A DNA stretch of 64,000 nt. It comes from Phaffia rhodozyma. Its lineage: Eukaryota > Basidiomycota > Tremellomycetes > Cystofilobasidiales > Mrakiaceae. Below, piece by piece: positions 26,319 to 39,299 of this stretch. Below the pieces are notes generated by a model. That model saw only the letters and a list, made by a program, of their open reading frames with translations. It ran no database searches and was not told where the DNA came from. Where the stretch lies: contig JACGZH010000001.1 in assembly GCA_014706385.1 (NCBI GenBank), positions 372,001 through 436,000 on the forward strand, given 5' to 3'. Within the stretch, counting starts at the first letter, position 1. Each line of letters starts with the position of its first letter. The position numbers were made by a program, and so were the translations under genes.

Positions 26319-28474
26319 ATGCGCTTCAAGCTCTCGGCCGACACACCGACAGGTCCGCTCAAGGCATGGGTACTCGTTCCTGAGAGCCTACTACCATCAG
26401 GCACGATTGATCATCTGGAATCTTACCTGGTCGATCTCTTCCCCAGTTTATGCAGAGCTGATGATGACCGAGGCTCCGTAACCAAGCCTAAACTACGCTT
26501 GTCTATTGATGGGTTCGACCTGTTAGCAGACACGTCTATCAACGTGATTGCCCCGGATGATGTCGTGCGGTGAGTCTCCTTTAGGCCTATTCATGTTGTG
26601 TGTGTGCACTAATCGACTTTGTATAATCCTAAATCTTAGAGTCACTCTTGCCTCAATCTCACAAACCGCCTTGATCGCGTCGGGAACGAAACGGAAAGCC
26701 TTGTCAGCATCCTCACCAGAGTCCTCACCAGTAGCTTCAAAACGAGCGCGCAAGAGTAGCCCCCCTTCCGCCGGCACGACAACCAAGGAAAGGGAATCAA
26801 AAAAGAAGGCGAGGAAGAATGCTAAGGATGCCAGAAAGGAAGTTAAGAAGGCAAAGAAGGAGAGACAGATAAAAGAGGAGGCCGAGAGAAAGGTCAGGAA
26901 GGAACATAAACGTACAATCAAGAAGTCTGTTCCGGTCGAGTCAAGTGAGAGCGAAGACTCTTCCTCTTCAGAATCTTCTTCTTCCTCATCATCATCCTCA
27001 TCACCATCCTCATCATCATCTTCAGCTCCTTCGGTTCAATCGTCTAAGAAACCTCAACCTGCTCCAAAATCATTTTCGAATGTGACGCCTGCTTCAGAAA
27101 ATCTTCCCACTCGTTCCTCTCGTTCTATCAGCTCCACTATCATTTTGACTCCAATTATCCCAGCTAACCCACCGGTACCACCCGGCGCAGGCTCAACCGC
27201 TACTCAAGAGCGCAACATACGAAGAAGACGAAAGAAAGCTGCGCTCAAAGCAGAGAATGCGGCAGCTGCCCGTTCAGCCGCTGTAACAGTTCCCAAGCTT
27301 CCTTCTCTGCTACCTCCTCCTGCATCCCCATCTCCTTTCGTGGAATCTATCTCAAGTTCATCTTCCAGTTCATCTTCCTCCTCCTCCTCCTCCTCCTCCT
27401 CCTCTTCTTCTTCTTCTTCTCCTTCTTCTCCTCGGGTAGCTGCTTCAACCCTGCTGCCAACTCAACGATCACTCGAGTCCGTTGTCCCACTTTCGATCGC
27501 ATTCAACGCGTCCTCTAATCGAAACAAGTCCTCGGCGTACCGCAAGCAGGCAGCTGGCTCGGCTCCTACTCGAATTTCTTACAATTCTGTCCCTCCCCCG
27601 TCCTCTCTTTCCGCATCCGCTGTCAGCGCTACACCGACACGTCCTGAGCCTTTCTTTGCAAAACTGAATTCGGTGACCACTCCGACGAATAACAACAATC
27701 ACAACAAGAGCTTTATCAGGTTTGATGCACCGAGTGATAGAGAAGTCCTTCCTGGAAATATGTGGGTGTCAAGCGTAGATGTTGAATCTGATTCTTGGGC
27801 CAGAGTCGTTGGCTCTGGTGCTTGGGCATCTTATTTCGGTGAGCCTGAACCTGAGCCCGAGCCCGAAGCTGAGGCCGATTCCATCCCCAGAAGTCGGACT
27901 CGCACAGATACCGAGGTCTTCTTAGATTATGGAGAAGACGAAGAAGAAGGTGTTGAGCGCGTTCTAGCTCCTTCTACTTCTACTTCTACTCTTCCTTCTG
28001 CTTCCAGCATAGTATCAGAACAAACCGTAGGGTGGGAGAGTGAATGGGCTGCGTTAGAAGATGCCTGGGGAAGTCTAGATGGCGAATCTCACATCAAATC
28101 AAGTGGTCTCAAGCAGGGTAGTGTCATAGGTTGGAATGTTCGTTTCTATTTTTTCAATCTGTTCTGTCAACCTTCGTCTTGCTCGTGGACCTGCGCCTAG
28201 TACTCAATACCTGTTCTGTGATCTTCTCGATTTCATATTCCAGGACGTAACGTTGAACCCGAAAACATACACACCCGAACTGACACTTCTCGTCGCACTT
28301 GTTCGGTCTGTCTGCACTGATTCAAACTCGATCCGATATATTTTGAAACCTCGACCTAGGCTTGAACATGATTATGACACCGAAGAGTCGAATAATGGAG
28401 TGGACGAGGATGAGGTGCTCGAATGCCCAATTGCTGAGATCAGAGCGTTGAATGGCAAAGTCTTGAAGTTTTAA
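26319..28474 (+). CDS. COIL: Coilin-like protein (Cajal body scaffold)
   Basis: Coilin organises Cajal bodies, where spliceosomal snRNPs mature. The ATG at 26319 begins a compact ubiquitin-like N-domain (MRFKLSADTPTGPLKAWVLV, then KPKLRLSIDGFDLLADTSIN and VIAPDDVVRVTLAS across one intron at about 26572-26639). The spacing and pattern fit the coilin N-terminus. Basic NLS-like clusters follow (SKRARKS and a Lys-rich helix). The middle is a long acidic/Ser tract with a TCC/TCT serine microsatellite. The C-terminus (SGLKQGSVIGWN joined to DVTLNPKTYTPELTLLVALV) matches the coilin C-terminal Tudor-like region, whose hallmark is ...ELTSNYTPELSDY.... The stop is at 28472-28474. No RG box is seen. It is about 670 residues. 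Fungal coilins are poorly annotated, and the call rests on both end domains. Confidence 0.68.
27344..27430 (+). repeat. TCC/TCT serine-coding microsatellite
   Basis: About 29 consecutive TCN/AGT codons encode a near-pure serine run inside the coilin-like gene, with a core of TCC repeats then TCT repeats. It is expected to be length-variable. Casein kinase 2-type acidic serine tracts are common in nucleolar and Cajal-body proteins, but phosphorylation is inference. Confidence 0.85.
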
Positions 28475-28893
28475 AAACTTTCATCAGATAAAATGTATAA
28501 CGATTGCAATGTTCCCATAACTGAGAATGATGGACTTCACTAAAAACAATTGAGATAGACCAGAAGATGAAAAGAAATCTTACTTTTATTTGGAAGCAAG
28601 GACAATTAAGGAACGTTGAGCTCAACGAGTGCTATAGGAGAGTGCAGCTCATTTGATTGTTAGGCGATGAATTATTTCTGATAGGCCGACAATCTCATCT
28701 GGATCAAACATATTCCGTCATTTGCGCCGCCTGAACCCCATCATCACCACGACCATCATCAGGCGCCTTTGTCCCTCTTTCCTCCTTTCCTGTTTGTATT
28801 CTTTTAGTTCAAACTTCTCTTGATTCTTTCTAGGTGCAAAATTTTCGTTTTGTTTGCTCTTAGTTTACTCTCATAACTTCGTACCTGCGAGCG
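28475..28893. promoter_or_regulatory. Intergenic region upstream of the myotubularin gene
   Basis: This 419-base spacer between two plus-strand genes should hold the coilin 3' UTR and the promoter of the next gene. The last 150 bases are T-rich. No specific motif is supported. Confidence 0.45.
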
Positions 28894-31800
28894 ATGGATG
28901 TCATAAGAATTTCCAAGGTCAGTGAACTACCTGAATCCTCCTGTTTCTGTCTCTGTCGTTCGAACGATCCGTTTCTATTTCGGTTGAGAGTGTAGATCTC
29001 ATGCTTCCAAAAGATTCCTCTGACTCTTATGATTCTTTTGATTTATTTATCTAATTTTTCCTCGAATTTAAATCTTTCCTGATTCCTCGGTCGATTCTCA
29101 TCCAATATGATGTTTTCAACTTTCTCAGGTCGAAGAAGTCCAGCTAGAAAATAAAGGTCTTCGGTCGACAGGCACACTCCATCTCACGCTTCATCATCTC
29201 ATCTTTGAGTGCCCCTCGTCTCCTGAGCTTTGGGTGTGTCTGGGTTCTTCTTCATATAGCTGAATATAAAAGACGATCTGACTGTGAATTCGAACCCCAG
29301 ATATCGTACCCTTTGATCAACCAAGTGAATAAACTTCCTCAATCGTTCAACGGCCGTGCTCCAATCTTGATTCGGACCAGACTTTTTCAAACATACGTCC
29401 TCTTCTTCGAGGATGAGTCAACTTGTCTGGACGTATTCGAGACTATCAAGGATCTAACAGTTTCCAGTATGGTCTTCTTTTCTTTTTTTCAAGGTTGGTT
29501 CAGTCTGACTCGTTCAAGATCTATGAAGCTAACAATCTTTCTTTCCTGCACCCACCGGACAAAACAACAGACTCAATCGAGAAAGTCTATGCATTTACAT
29601 ACTCTCCCTCTCCACCCCTGGAGAAGTGTGACGGCTGGAACGTCTTTACTCCCAGGGAAGAGTTTACTCGCATGGGCGTAGGCAGTCGGACAAAAGCCTG
29701 GCGATTTACGGATATAAATAAAGATTATTCTGTTTGTCCACTTGCGTTCTTTCTCAGATTCTTGATGTCTCAAGTTTTCTTTGTATGTTCTACTGCTGAT
29801 CCCGAAAGTGTTGTCCATTTGTAGTTCTCGTCTACCTATCCGGCAAAATTGGCTGTACCGGCTAGAATCAGTGATTCGGCATTGACGCACGCTTCCAAGT
29901 ACAGGAGCAAAGAACGAATCCCTGCGCTCACGTATCTCCACTGGGCGAACTATGTAAATAATCAGCTTCTCTTTTACTTCTTTTTCTTGTTTCTCTTGAG
30001 CTCTGATGTGCGTTCTCTTTTCATTTTTCAAATTAACGTTGATTGCTGTTTCGCCAATCGCTTGACGGGTCATCACAGGCCACAATCACTCGATCATCCC
30101 AACCGCTCGTCGGACTAAAGCAAGCTCGGTCGATTCAAGATGAAAAGTTGATTGAAGCCATTTTTCAAACCCATTTGTTCAATGACTCTGCCTATACGCC
30201 GAGCCCTCAAGGCCAAACGGCCGGAACTCAACAGATATACGGAGCGACGGCTACCAATCTGATCGTTGATGCGAGACCAACGACAAATGCAATGGCAAAC
30301 GTGGCTAAAGGCGCAGGAACAGAAAACATGGACAATTACAGGCTGGCAAGAAAGGTCTACTTGAACATCGAGAACATCCATGTCATGTTCGTCTCTTTCT
30401 CAAGCTTCGTTTCATCTGTCCTCCAATTGAAGTCTTGTCATTGAATGATGTTGCTTTTCCTTCCATGTTGCCTCAGGAGGGATTCTTTGAATAAGGTAAT
30501 CGATGCACTTCGGGAGAGTGAACCTATTCCTGGAAGCAGTGCAGGACACTACTCAGCAACCGACTTTGTTCAGCCTCCACCGCTCGACAGACAGGCTCTC
30601 CGTCGGTCAAATTGGTTGAAGCATACGACATCAATCCTCGAGGGCTCTACCATCATTGTCCGGAACATTCATATCAATTCGTCACACGTACTCATACATT
30701 GTTCTGATGGCTGGGATAGGACCGCTCAGCTCTCAGCTGTTGCGCAACTCTGTCTAGATCCGTTCTACAGGACAATCAAGGGATTCATGGTACTCGTTGA
30801 AAAAGATTGGCTCAGTTTTGGACACAAGTTTTTGGACCGATGTGGTCACTTATCGTCCGATAAGTATTTCCACTATTCAAACCAGACCAGTGGGGGAGGA
30901 ATTGATCCATCAAGTTTAACAACCAACGGCCAGGAGGAGTCCACTTCTTTGAGTTCTTCTAGCAGCGGTGGTGGTGGAAGCGGGGGTTCCTCCTCGGCTC
31001 AAGCTTGGTTCGCTTCCGTACAAAAACAGTTTTCGTCCAACTCACATCTCAAAGAGACGTCCCCTGTCTTTCATCAGTTCCTCGACACTGTCTGGCAAAT
31101 TCAGCGACAATTTCCTACTCGTTTTGAGTTCGACGATACGTTCCTTCGAATGCTCCTCGAACAACTTTACACCTGTCAGTTCGGTACATTCTTGTTCAAC
31201 TCTGAACGCGAAAGACGAATGCCACCAGAATTCGGACCGAAAGGTTCCAAACCGCCGCAGGATCGAACAGTCAGCGTATGGGATTGGGTATCATCCGAGC
31301 ATGCAAAAGAGAGATTTTTGAACGCTAGATATGATAAATCAGAGGATCTAGCTCAACAGGGAAACGCCGGGATATTGTTTCCGAACCCAAAAGATGTCAG
31401 GTTCTGGGCAGATGTGTTTGGTAGAGGAGATGAGGAGATGAATGGCCGGCCAGTGATTGTCTCGGAAGAGCCTCCTTTGCCTACAGCGGGTTCACCGGCA
31501 GTCTATGAGAAAAAGGAAGATCCAGTTGTCAAGAAGGTGGTAGAGGATAGTCAATCGATCCAGGACGGTAAACTCTCCATTTTGGATGGTATCACAGGAG
31601 CTTCCTTCCCTTATCGGCCGAGGTCAAACAAAAAGCCTGTCATGTCACTGTCCAGCCCGACAGCTTCGCCAGGCTCTCCACCTGTCGATCTTCAAACGGA
31701 AGAAGGGAACACAGGGTATGAAGCATTGCTCTGTTTCGCATCATCTTTGACCAACACTGAACTGTGAACATTCGAATCTAGACATCAATCCTCGTCCTCC

Positions 31801-32760
31801 TCTCGGACCATCAGTAGTTATCCTCATTCTTCTGCCTCTTCGACTCGAGAGTTGAACAATTCAACTTCTTCTTGGGGTGGTACTTGGGCCCAGTTCTCAT
31901 CTGGAGCTAGGAGCGCTCTATCAGGCGCGGCCAAAGAGATAGGGAGGGTTGCCAATCAGGCTGCGTCGGTCGGGGGAGGAGCCGGAAACAGTACTGGAAG
32001 CGGTGCAAGTGGTGGAGGAAGTACTGGTCCATTAGGAAGAGAGTCCAGCAGAGGTTCTAGTAGGTCTGCTTGGCAAGAAGAACGTCCGTTCTCTGTAATT
32101 CCTCGAAAGATGAATTCCTTGACAAACAATGGCCATCTCGGCCAATCAACGGTGGAGGAAAACCCTTGGTCGGAAGAAGATCAGACACCGTCTGTCTTGC
32201 GCGCAGGTGGTGATACATGTTGGATTCTGGCTCCCGCCGCTGCCTCCTCATCTTCACCGCTGTCGCCATCCTCGCCATCTGTCTCTTCATCTTCAGCTCC
32301 AGGATTTGTACCATCCGCATCCTTTGCTTCCAGTTCCTCCAATCCTTCTCTCTCTAACGCTGGATTGTCACATTCTAATTCGTTCTCAACACTCCCGCCA
32401 TCAACTTCTGCCTGGTCGTCAACATCATCTTCTGCGCCGATTCCTACTTTGTCTTCTGCAAACCCATCATCATCTGTGGTTGGAACGACCTCACCGACGA
32501 GCGTGCCTTATAGGTCCCTAGATAAATTGACCATACAAGATGTGGCTTCAGATGGTAGACAAGGATCATTCGACCGAGAGCTGATCTCGACAAGAGATCC
32601 TTTGAGTCCAATTTCCAGCTATGACACTAGTTCAACGATTATCAAAAATGGAGTCCGAGAAGATCAAGGAAAAGAAGGGAGAATTGTGAAAGAGCAGGAA
32701 GGGGAAAGACCTCGACTAGAAAGGGAACCTTCGCTGGATCCGCTTGGAGTTGGATTCTGA
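28894..32760 (+). CDS. YMR1: Myotubularin-type phosphoinositide 3-phosphatase
   Basis: The protein removes the 3-phosphate of PI3P (and PI(3,5)P2) on endosomal membranes. The first exon is 24 bases (MDVIRISK, ATG at 28894). A PH-GRAM domain follows (GLRSTGTLHLTLHHLIFECP, NGRAPILIRTRLFQTYVLFF). The myotubularin phosphatase domain shows GWNVFTPREEFTRMGVGS, the RSKERIPALTYLHW block and NWLKHTTSILEGS. The catalytic loop HCSDGWDRTAQ (about 30,697-30,730) is the CX5R signature with Cys nucleophile, Asp and Arg all present, so it looks catalytically active. VLVEKDWLSFGHKFLDRCGH follows. After an intron near 31716-31780, the C-terminal tail of about 320 residues is Ser-rich and carries an amphipathic segment (SGARSALSGAAKEIGRVAN). 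It is longer than yeast Ymr1 because of this tail. The stop is TGA at 32758-32760. Confidence 0.92.
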
Positions 32761-33142
32761 TGTAATATACTTCTAAATAAATCGATAATCTACACTTGAT
32801 GTTTGTTTTTGGTTCCCATTCTCGCTTTCATACCTGTCTATTGTGTTTTTCAAAGGACTATGATGATGATGATGATGACGATAATAATGAGCACATCGCA
32901 TGTAGAAGTCAGGATCGTTTGTTTCTTTGCCTATTCTTATCCCTGTACTGAACAACGAGGGAGTAAACGAGTAACAAACAAAGAGTAACCATGTTCGGTG
33001 TTGTCTTTCGCTTCCATCCGGCCGGTCAACTCCTTCTCTTCTCAGCATCTTACCATCATTTAATCATCCAACCATCCACTCAGCATCTATCTGACTGATA
33101 GACAAATTATCCTTGAGCTTTTTGTAGACTGAAATACTCAGG
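32761..33142. other. Intergenic region with an (ATG)6 microsatellite
   Basis: This 382-base spacer lies between plus-strand genes. It contains an ATG/ATC-type triplet repeat at 32860-32877 followed by a degenerate ACGATAATA continuation. The rest is presumed 3' UTR and promoter. Confidence 0.5.
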
Positions 33143-35346
33143 ATGACATCTTGTCCTGAACTTGTCGGCCCCCTTATTCCTAAAAAGCAGAACACATCGG
33201 TTCACAAAGTCATCTACGCTGAACCAATTTCTACCGGCAATATCCGAACACGAACTCATAACAGATTCAAGCTGATGGCTCATCAATTCGAACACGTTGG
33301 TGTCATCTGCATGCTGATACTCATCATTCTGGGATCTGCATGGTTCGTGATGAGAATGCTGTGTGCCAGGTCGAGTACCAATGGAAGAACATATGATTAC
33401 TCAGTACATACAAGTTTCAATTTGACTTGCCCCTTTCTCGAACAAGTTTATTGATCGAATCCGACGCACGTTGTACACGTCAATCTGTACGGTCCTATGT
33501 TTCAATTTGTGCGCAGGTAGTCGAAGGTTTCTTTCTACAAGATGCGCCCTCGACAGGTAAAGTTGCCTCGGCTGTGAGTGTTCTTCGACATTTGTGCCTG
33601 TTTACGCTATTGCGTACGGCTCTGACTTCGAAACGCCTCGTGCTGGACTAGGTACTACCTCGGTTAGGCCTGATAGATGACTCGCCTACGCGATGGGACG
33701 ATTTTCGAAAAACTATCAAGAGTTGGTCGTTTGTTGTTTAGACCCGTCTATCTGCGCTGACAATGATTGGAGAAAGCTGACATTTGGCACTTTTTGCTTT
33801 CATTCATACCTATGATTGTTTGTTGTCAAAGAATTGCAGAATGATGCTCCCAGGGGAACGTTCTATAAAGCTTTTTACCTCCAGAGACATGGCCAAGGAT
33901 TTCACAATGTGCGTTCAATATCGAGAACCTCTTTGTATCTACTACTAACACCGTCTGCATGCTTGGTCCTCCTCCTTGACTGTTTGTCTTAACATGATAG
34001 GTTGCGGAGTCAAAGTATGGGACCGATGTAAGTTTACTCCTCAGCCTAGGATAGGGTTTCTCGAAGAATGGTCGACATAGAATCTTACATGATACGCGAC
34101 GACAGTCTTGGAATGACTACTGGTCTAAACTTTATGTTCGTTCATGTGAACCTGATTTTGCAATTAAATTCAGTCTTTGTTCTTACTATATTGCCTTTAT
34201 CGGGAATTGACTGGATTCAAAGACCGACGGAAACTTGACTTGGGGTCCAGATCCGTCCCTCACCTCACTGGGGATTGAACAAGCTAAGCATGTTAACGCC
34301 GTGTGGAAAGAGGAACTTGCGCTTTCTCCTCCTTTCCCAGAAATCATCTGGTCGAGTCCTCTTAGGCGAGCTGCAGAGTAGGTCGTCGTTCCATTCGTCT
34401 TGAGTATACGTCAAAGACTCGGATAGCTAATAAGCCTTGCTTTGATTACCCTCGGGGAGTTAGCACGTTAGTCTGGACATATCAAGATACCGCGATGAAC
34501 GGTTCTTCAGGCGTTCGACCAATGTTTAAAGAGGTTTGTGTCTTTGGCCTCAATCCATGAATAGGAATAGTCTGGCTTACCCCGTTGTCTGAGGTTTTCA
34601 AGAATCTGCGTGAGAGTATTGGACTCCATACGTGTGATGCTCGTTCGACGTGTATGTCATTTTTTCGACAAATCTTCCCCTCTCATTCGTCACTTATTCC
34701 GTCGTCTGCTTAAATGGTCGTCACTCAGCATATTTCCTTCGAACTACATACGGTACCCTCGAAAACCCGCACAATGCAATTCGGTTCGAATTTGAACCTT
34801 CGTTCGAGACACATGATATACTTTGGAAGCCTGATCAGCGAGAGTCCGAGCAGAGTCAAATTGAGAGAACGAGGAAAGTTGTTGATGAATTGTTCAGAGA
34901 ATATTCGGATCAGACCTGTCAGTTGAGAGTTTTCATTTTGTCTCTTCTGAACATCTATCGTGTGATACACAAAGTAATAAGCACAGAGAAAAGCTGACAG
35001 GACGGGCTTGTGGGATGACTCCTTTTTGTACCAAAATCTATAGTTGTTTCTCTAGTTGGCCATGGGGGAACCATCAGCTCATTTTTCAAACTTGTCGATC
35101 ATAAAGTTCGTCTTAACCACCATTGTCTGTTTCAAGGCTGTTCTTGGTTGACCTACGTTGAGATCTAATCTCTTTTGTGCATAATACAGGATTGTGAAGC
35201 TCCTACTGGATGTGCGTATCTCAGCACAATCATGTCTCGTGTTTTATTGAGAAACAAAGCTAATTCTCCACTGTTTTGCTTCTGTCTCCTCGTTTGCGAA
35301 TGTGTCAGCACTCATACCAGTCATCGTCAAAGCTAAAGCCACTTGA
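33143..35346 (+). CDS. Histidine phosphatase superfamily (phosphoglycerate mutase-like, PMU1-type)
   Basis: This enzyme would transfer phosphate through a histidine intermediate. The physiological substrate cannot be read from the sequence. Exons in order encode RFKLMAHQFEH joined to VVEGFFLQDAPSTGK, then PRLGLIDDSPTRWDD and the catalytic KAFYLQRHGQGFHN, with the RHG motif at about 33,888-33,896. It continues VAESKYGTD, SWNDYWSK, NLTWGPDPSLTSLGIEQAKH, IIWSSPLRRAAE and later YGTLENPHNAIRFEFEPSFE. A second histidine lies in SLVGHGGTISSFF (about 35055-35090). The last exon ends LIPVIVKAKAT (TGA 35344-35346). The N-terminal extension before the catalytic domain is typical of the fungal PMU1 branch. 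Nine or more introns are needed, and the joins near 33,300-33,530 and 33,720-33,840 are uncertain. Confidence 0.78.
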
Positions 35347-35646
35347 GTCTACGTGCTCATGATCATATGTTGGATTGTATTCTACTGATGAAGCCAGAAA
35401 AGACAATACCCCATTCATCGCCTTGGAAAAGGGTCATTGTATATAGATTATCCGATTCGAGGAAGTTATGAGGAAAGGACACTGTACAGAGTATATCGAA
35501 AATCTTGAAAGAAGAGACAAGTGAACGTAAACTACACAAAAACAGCTGTCTGATGAGGCTTAGAAGGGAAACGATTGGGATAACGGAAAAGAGTCAAGCG
35601 TAGGAGCACATCCTCGATTCAAGACTGAGGAATGTGTTGAAAGATC
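35347..35646. other. Convergent intergenic region
   Basis: These 300 bases separate two convergent gene ends (histidine phosphatase and FYVE-RhoGEF). They are purine-rich on the + strand. No gene or clear element is seen. Confidence 0.5.
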
Positions 35647-38600
35647 TTAGCCTTCCAACACACTCCTCAATCTGTTTGCCGCTGTTCCATTCCTCGGACT
35701 ACCTTCATCACCCCTGATCATTTCGCCTCTTTCCACCCAAACGTTTCCGTTGACGTTTACAGTCAAGTTCGGAGGTGATAAGATTCCGATCCGCGAAATT
35801 GTCAGTTTTTGAGTCTGACGAGGTGTACTAGGCGGAGTTTTAGGAATCCCGGAGGAAGGGAAGGTGATGAAAGAGCTAGAAGTCGGTAGTCGATCAAATG
35901 ATGACGATTTTGTCAGTAGACTTGATTGAGGTTTGATGGATGGAGTACTAGACGCCGAGGTCGATATAGTCGTGGTTGAAGAATTCATCGACGACCGAGA
36001 TCGATCGATCGAAACCATACCAGGTTCATGTTCATGTTCATGCTTGTGTTGTATGGTTGCTCCCGGGCTGATAGAAGTGCTGAACAAAGCATGAAAACAG
36101 GCATCGCACGCGCGCTCGGGTTGAGCGGGAGCAGACAAGGGTAATAGGGACGAGTTGTTTGTAGAATCATTGACTTTGAAAGACTAGATTACAATGTTCA
36201 TGCAGTATTAATATCAGTAAACAAACTCAAACATCAGACAGAAGGTTTGAGTCACGTACTTTGGTGGAACAGTGATGGCAACAAACTACTCCACAAAGTC
36301 GACAATGATGCTTTCTCCTGAACACCGTGAATTGTCTCTGACAGCGCATGCACTCTTCCGCCATCTTATCTGGCACCCATACAGCGGCTGTGAAATTCTC
36401 GATGGGTTCTTCTCCACCCTTGTGCAGTCGAGAGGAATCGTCATCCTCCATTGAGTTTGACCCATTCAAGGTAGTCGCAAGGAAAGAAAGACTTCCGACT
36501 TTGAGCCCCATCCCAATGTGCAGACCGGTAGAGAACACTGGCATAGCTTGGACAGATCGTCTTCGGTGCCGCCGCATGGTATGCTCTTCTACTGTGTTGA
36601 GAGTTCGTAAATCGGCGTTCAACTGATGTTTTGCTCCCCGTATGGCTTCTATCCAGACATTTCTTTCTGCTCTTGAGTCTACAATTTATCTCAAACCATT
36701 GCTTGTCAGCCAGTTGGACCTTGGCATGTCATAGGGACAAGAAAGAGTGTAACATACCAGCAATCAGTGCGAAGCTTTCTTCAGGGCTGAAGAGTTCAAA
36801 CGACTTTCCTTCCGTTCCCGAACTTTCTACCCCAAGGATTGTCAGTTCGTCCAGTTTTATGAACCTCGAAAATATGTATTTCCCCGGTTCACCCTCTGAA
36901 GACAGCTGAGTAGATTGTCTTCCTATGGGTTTCCTTTCGCCAAGTCCCGCAACTGAACTCGGAAGATTAAGCCAACTGCTCAGACTGGCGAGAGATGTCG
37001 ATGCTCCAAGTGATCCGCCGAACATCGTGTTGGTTTTACCGTAGACCAAACAATCGTTGAATAACCAGAACGACCTATCTTCATCTCGCTTACGACAAAC
37101 CTTCAACAGGTTGCCTTTTCACATGAACGGCAGACTTTATTAAGTAAGTTCAATGAGAAGGAGTACGAGCGCATCAAGGAGACGCACCTTGCTTCAGAAG
37201 TCGTCGCCCGGGTACCACGAAAGAGAACATAGGCGGTATGTTTAGGAAAGATCGATGAAGCGCAATGAGTTTTTGTATAGCAACAATATCATGTAATCGT
37301 GCATTCATCTTTTCGGTAACTTGATTCCAAACCGATGGCATGTGCCATGAATCGATCATCAGTCGCGGCGTTCAAGTTTCTTTCAGAGCGTGATATTCGC
37401 AGGAAGAACTACACTCACTATTCTCAACCACATCTCGGACTTTGAGAAGATCATCGTGTTCAGGATCATCTACGGGGGTGCACGATAGCAAGTCCTGATT
37501 ATAGTGATTGGAACCAACCTCATGTCAGGAGCAAATATATGAAAGAGATCCATCGTGGAATTGCTTACTCACTTTTACCAACAGCAGGTATCTCGGACAC
37601 CTCTGCACAACGCTCAACAACCAATCTCCTAATCTCAAGCGTCTACACTTTTCGTCTCTTTCTCTTTCTGCCAGCCAATTTCTGAATGGCCTGTGCTCCT
37701 TCTTCAGTTTTGCAAGCAATGTGGACGCGTCTGAGAAAGATGAAACGAAAGGATGGTAAAGCGAGAGGAAGGGAAGGTGTTTGAGAAGGGTGAGAGAGAT
37801 CTGAGGTCCGATGTCAATATCTAGGGGATCAAATTTGATCGGCATTGATAAGGGACGACTAAATCGGGATACATGATCGTTGAGAGAGTTGAATCCAGTC
37901 ATGGTCGAGCTAGAGCTAGACGCGAGGGTGGTTTTACTTTTGAGGCGAGCGTAAGGAGTAGTAGCAGATTTCAGAGCGGAAAGGAAGGCTTGAGAGAACA
38001 GCTGAATATCAACAATATTAGCAAACAACGTGTTGATTGTTTCTCTAGGAAGTATTGGATTGTTATCGGCTAGAGTTGAGTCCAAAAGGGGTTGCATGAA
38101 GTGCTATATGAAGATGGGAGAGATTTTGTCAGAATAATCGAACAACTTTTCTTGCTCAGTGATGAAGAAGAGAGACTGACATCCACAATTATGTTTAGAC
38201 CCTCAAGATAGACCTGCTCGCTGGAGAGAATTTCCTCAACAACTTTCTCTCGTTTAGCCGAGTTTTTCTCCGAAGGAACGTATCTAGCCTTTTTCGACCT
38301 GCCCAGTGGCCTATCCGACGAGGAAGGCAATCGCCCTCCACGATCTATGGCCGACAAATATTCAAGCAAGCTGGTTAGACTCGTTGTCTTTGATCTTGGC
38401 AACTTCGGCCTTAGTCCAGTCCCAAACTTGGTGAGTGAGATCGATCTCTGCGCTTGATCTGCTTCATTCTGGGTGGGTAGAGCGGTTGAGACCAAAGCCG
38501 AAGCTGGTAACTGAGGGGTCGAGCTTGCTCGAGCTCTTCGGGTCTCACATGGAGCGGAGCTAATTTTGCCTGATACGTATGAATATGAGGAAGGACTCAA

Positions 38601-39299
38601 AGGTGGGCAAGAGCTTTGAGGTCGGGAAGAAGCAGGAGAAGTCGACGGCCGGGAAGAGCGAGAGACGGATCTCCGAGGAAGATTCGTGGCTATGGAGTCA
38701 ATGGAAGGTTCTTCGGGAAGAGAAAAGGTAGATCGAAAGGATAATATGCTTTCCCGGCTGGAATGATCCACATCGTAGGTGGTAAACTCTCTTCGTATTC
38801 GAACGCGTAAGGAAGTATGGGAAGCTGCAACGAATACAATCGAATGGATCAGCCGTCAAGTACTTTGCAAGTCAAAGAGATTAACAAACAAAGATCATGC
38901 TAGGCACGGACTGTTCTCAGAGGAAGGAAGGGAGACAGATTGAGAGCTATAATGGGAACTGGACGGTGAATCAGACCGGAAGCTGGCTATACTGAGCCGG
39001 GTCGATTGGCTGGCTTCAGAGCTGGGTTGATGACTACTCAGCACATCATCGATCGAGGGCAACGTAAAGTCTACAGAAGAAAGAGCTACCAGTCAGTGTT
39101 CAAGAAGACAGATTGAATGATATGTTCAATAGTGGGCTGCCTTACTCCCGCTGAGGTTGAGTTTGAGAGAGCCGAGTTGTTCGAACGTGTCCCAGCTATC
39201 CAGACTTGAGCCGTTACTAGAACGATCCCCATCCGAGATGAGGACCGTTGGATTGGGTTTACCTAAATTTGAATAAACTAAATCTGAGAACGAGCTCAT
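35647..39299 (-). CDS. RhoGEF with DH, PH and FYVE domains (Don1/FGD-like)
   Basis: This is a guanine-nucleotide exchange factor for a Rho-family GTPase (Cdc42 in known relatives), directed to PI3P membranes. The start is [16 protein letters not shown] (ATG 39297-39299), followed by a Ser-rich N-terminal half. The DH domain begins [20 protein letters not shown] (about 38,190-38,250) and continues [35 protein letters not shown] and the conserved [17 protein letters not shown]. The PH region follows ([52 protein letters not shown], then a helix [17 protein letters not shown]). The FYVE finger is near the C-terminus (about 36,250-36,400): [32 protein letters not shown] and later CDACFHALF. Both WxxD and RRKHHCR PI3P-binding motifs are intact. 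The domain order DH-PH-FYVE is that of Ustilago Don1 and animal FGD proteins. The C-terminal tail is Ser/Thr-rich and ends RSVLEG. Confidence 0.9.

Noticed and set aside
32860..32890. ATG triplet repeat as a CRISPR-like or mobile-element trace
   Set aside because: It is a simple six-unit microsatellite in an intergenic region, without spacers or flanking target duplications.
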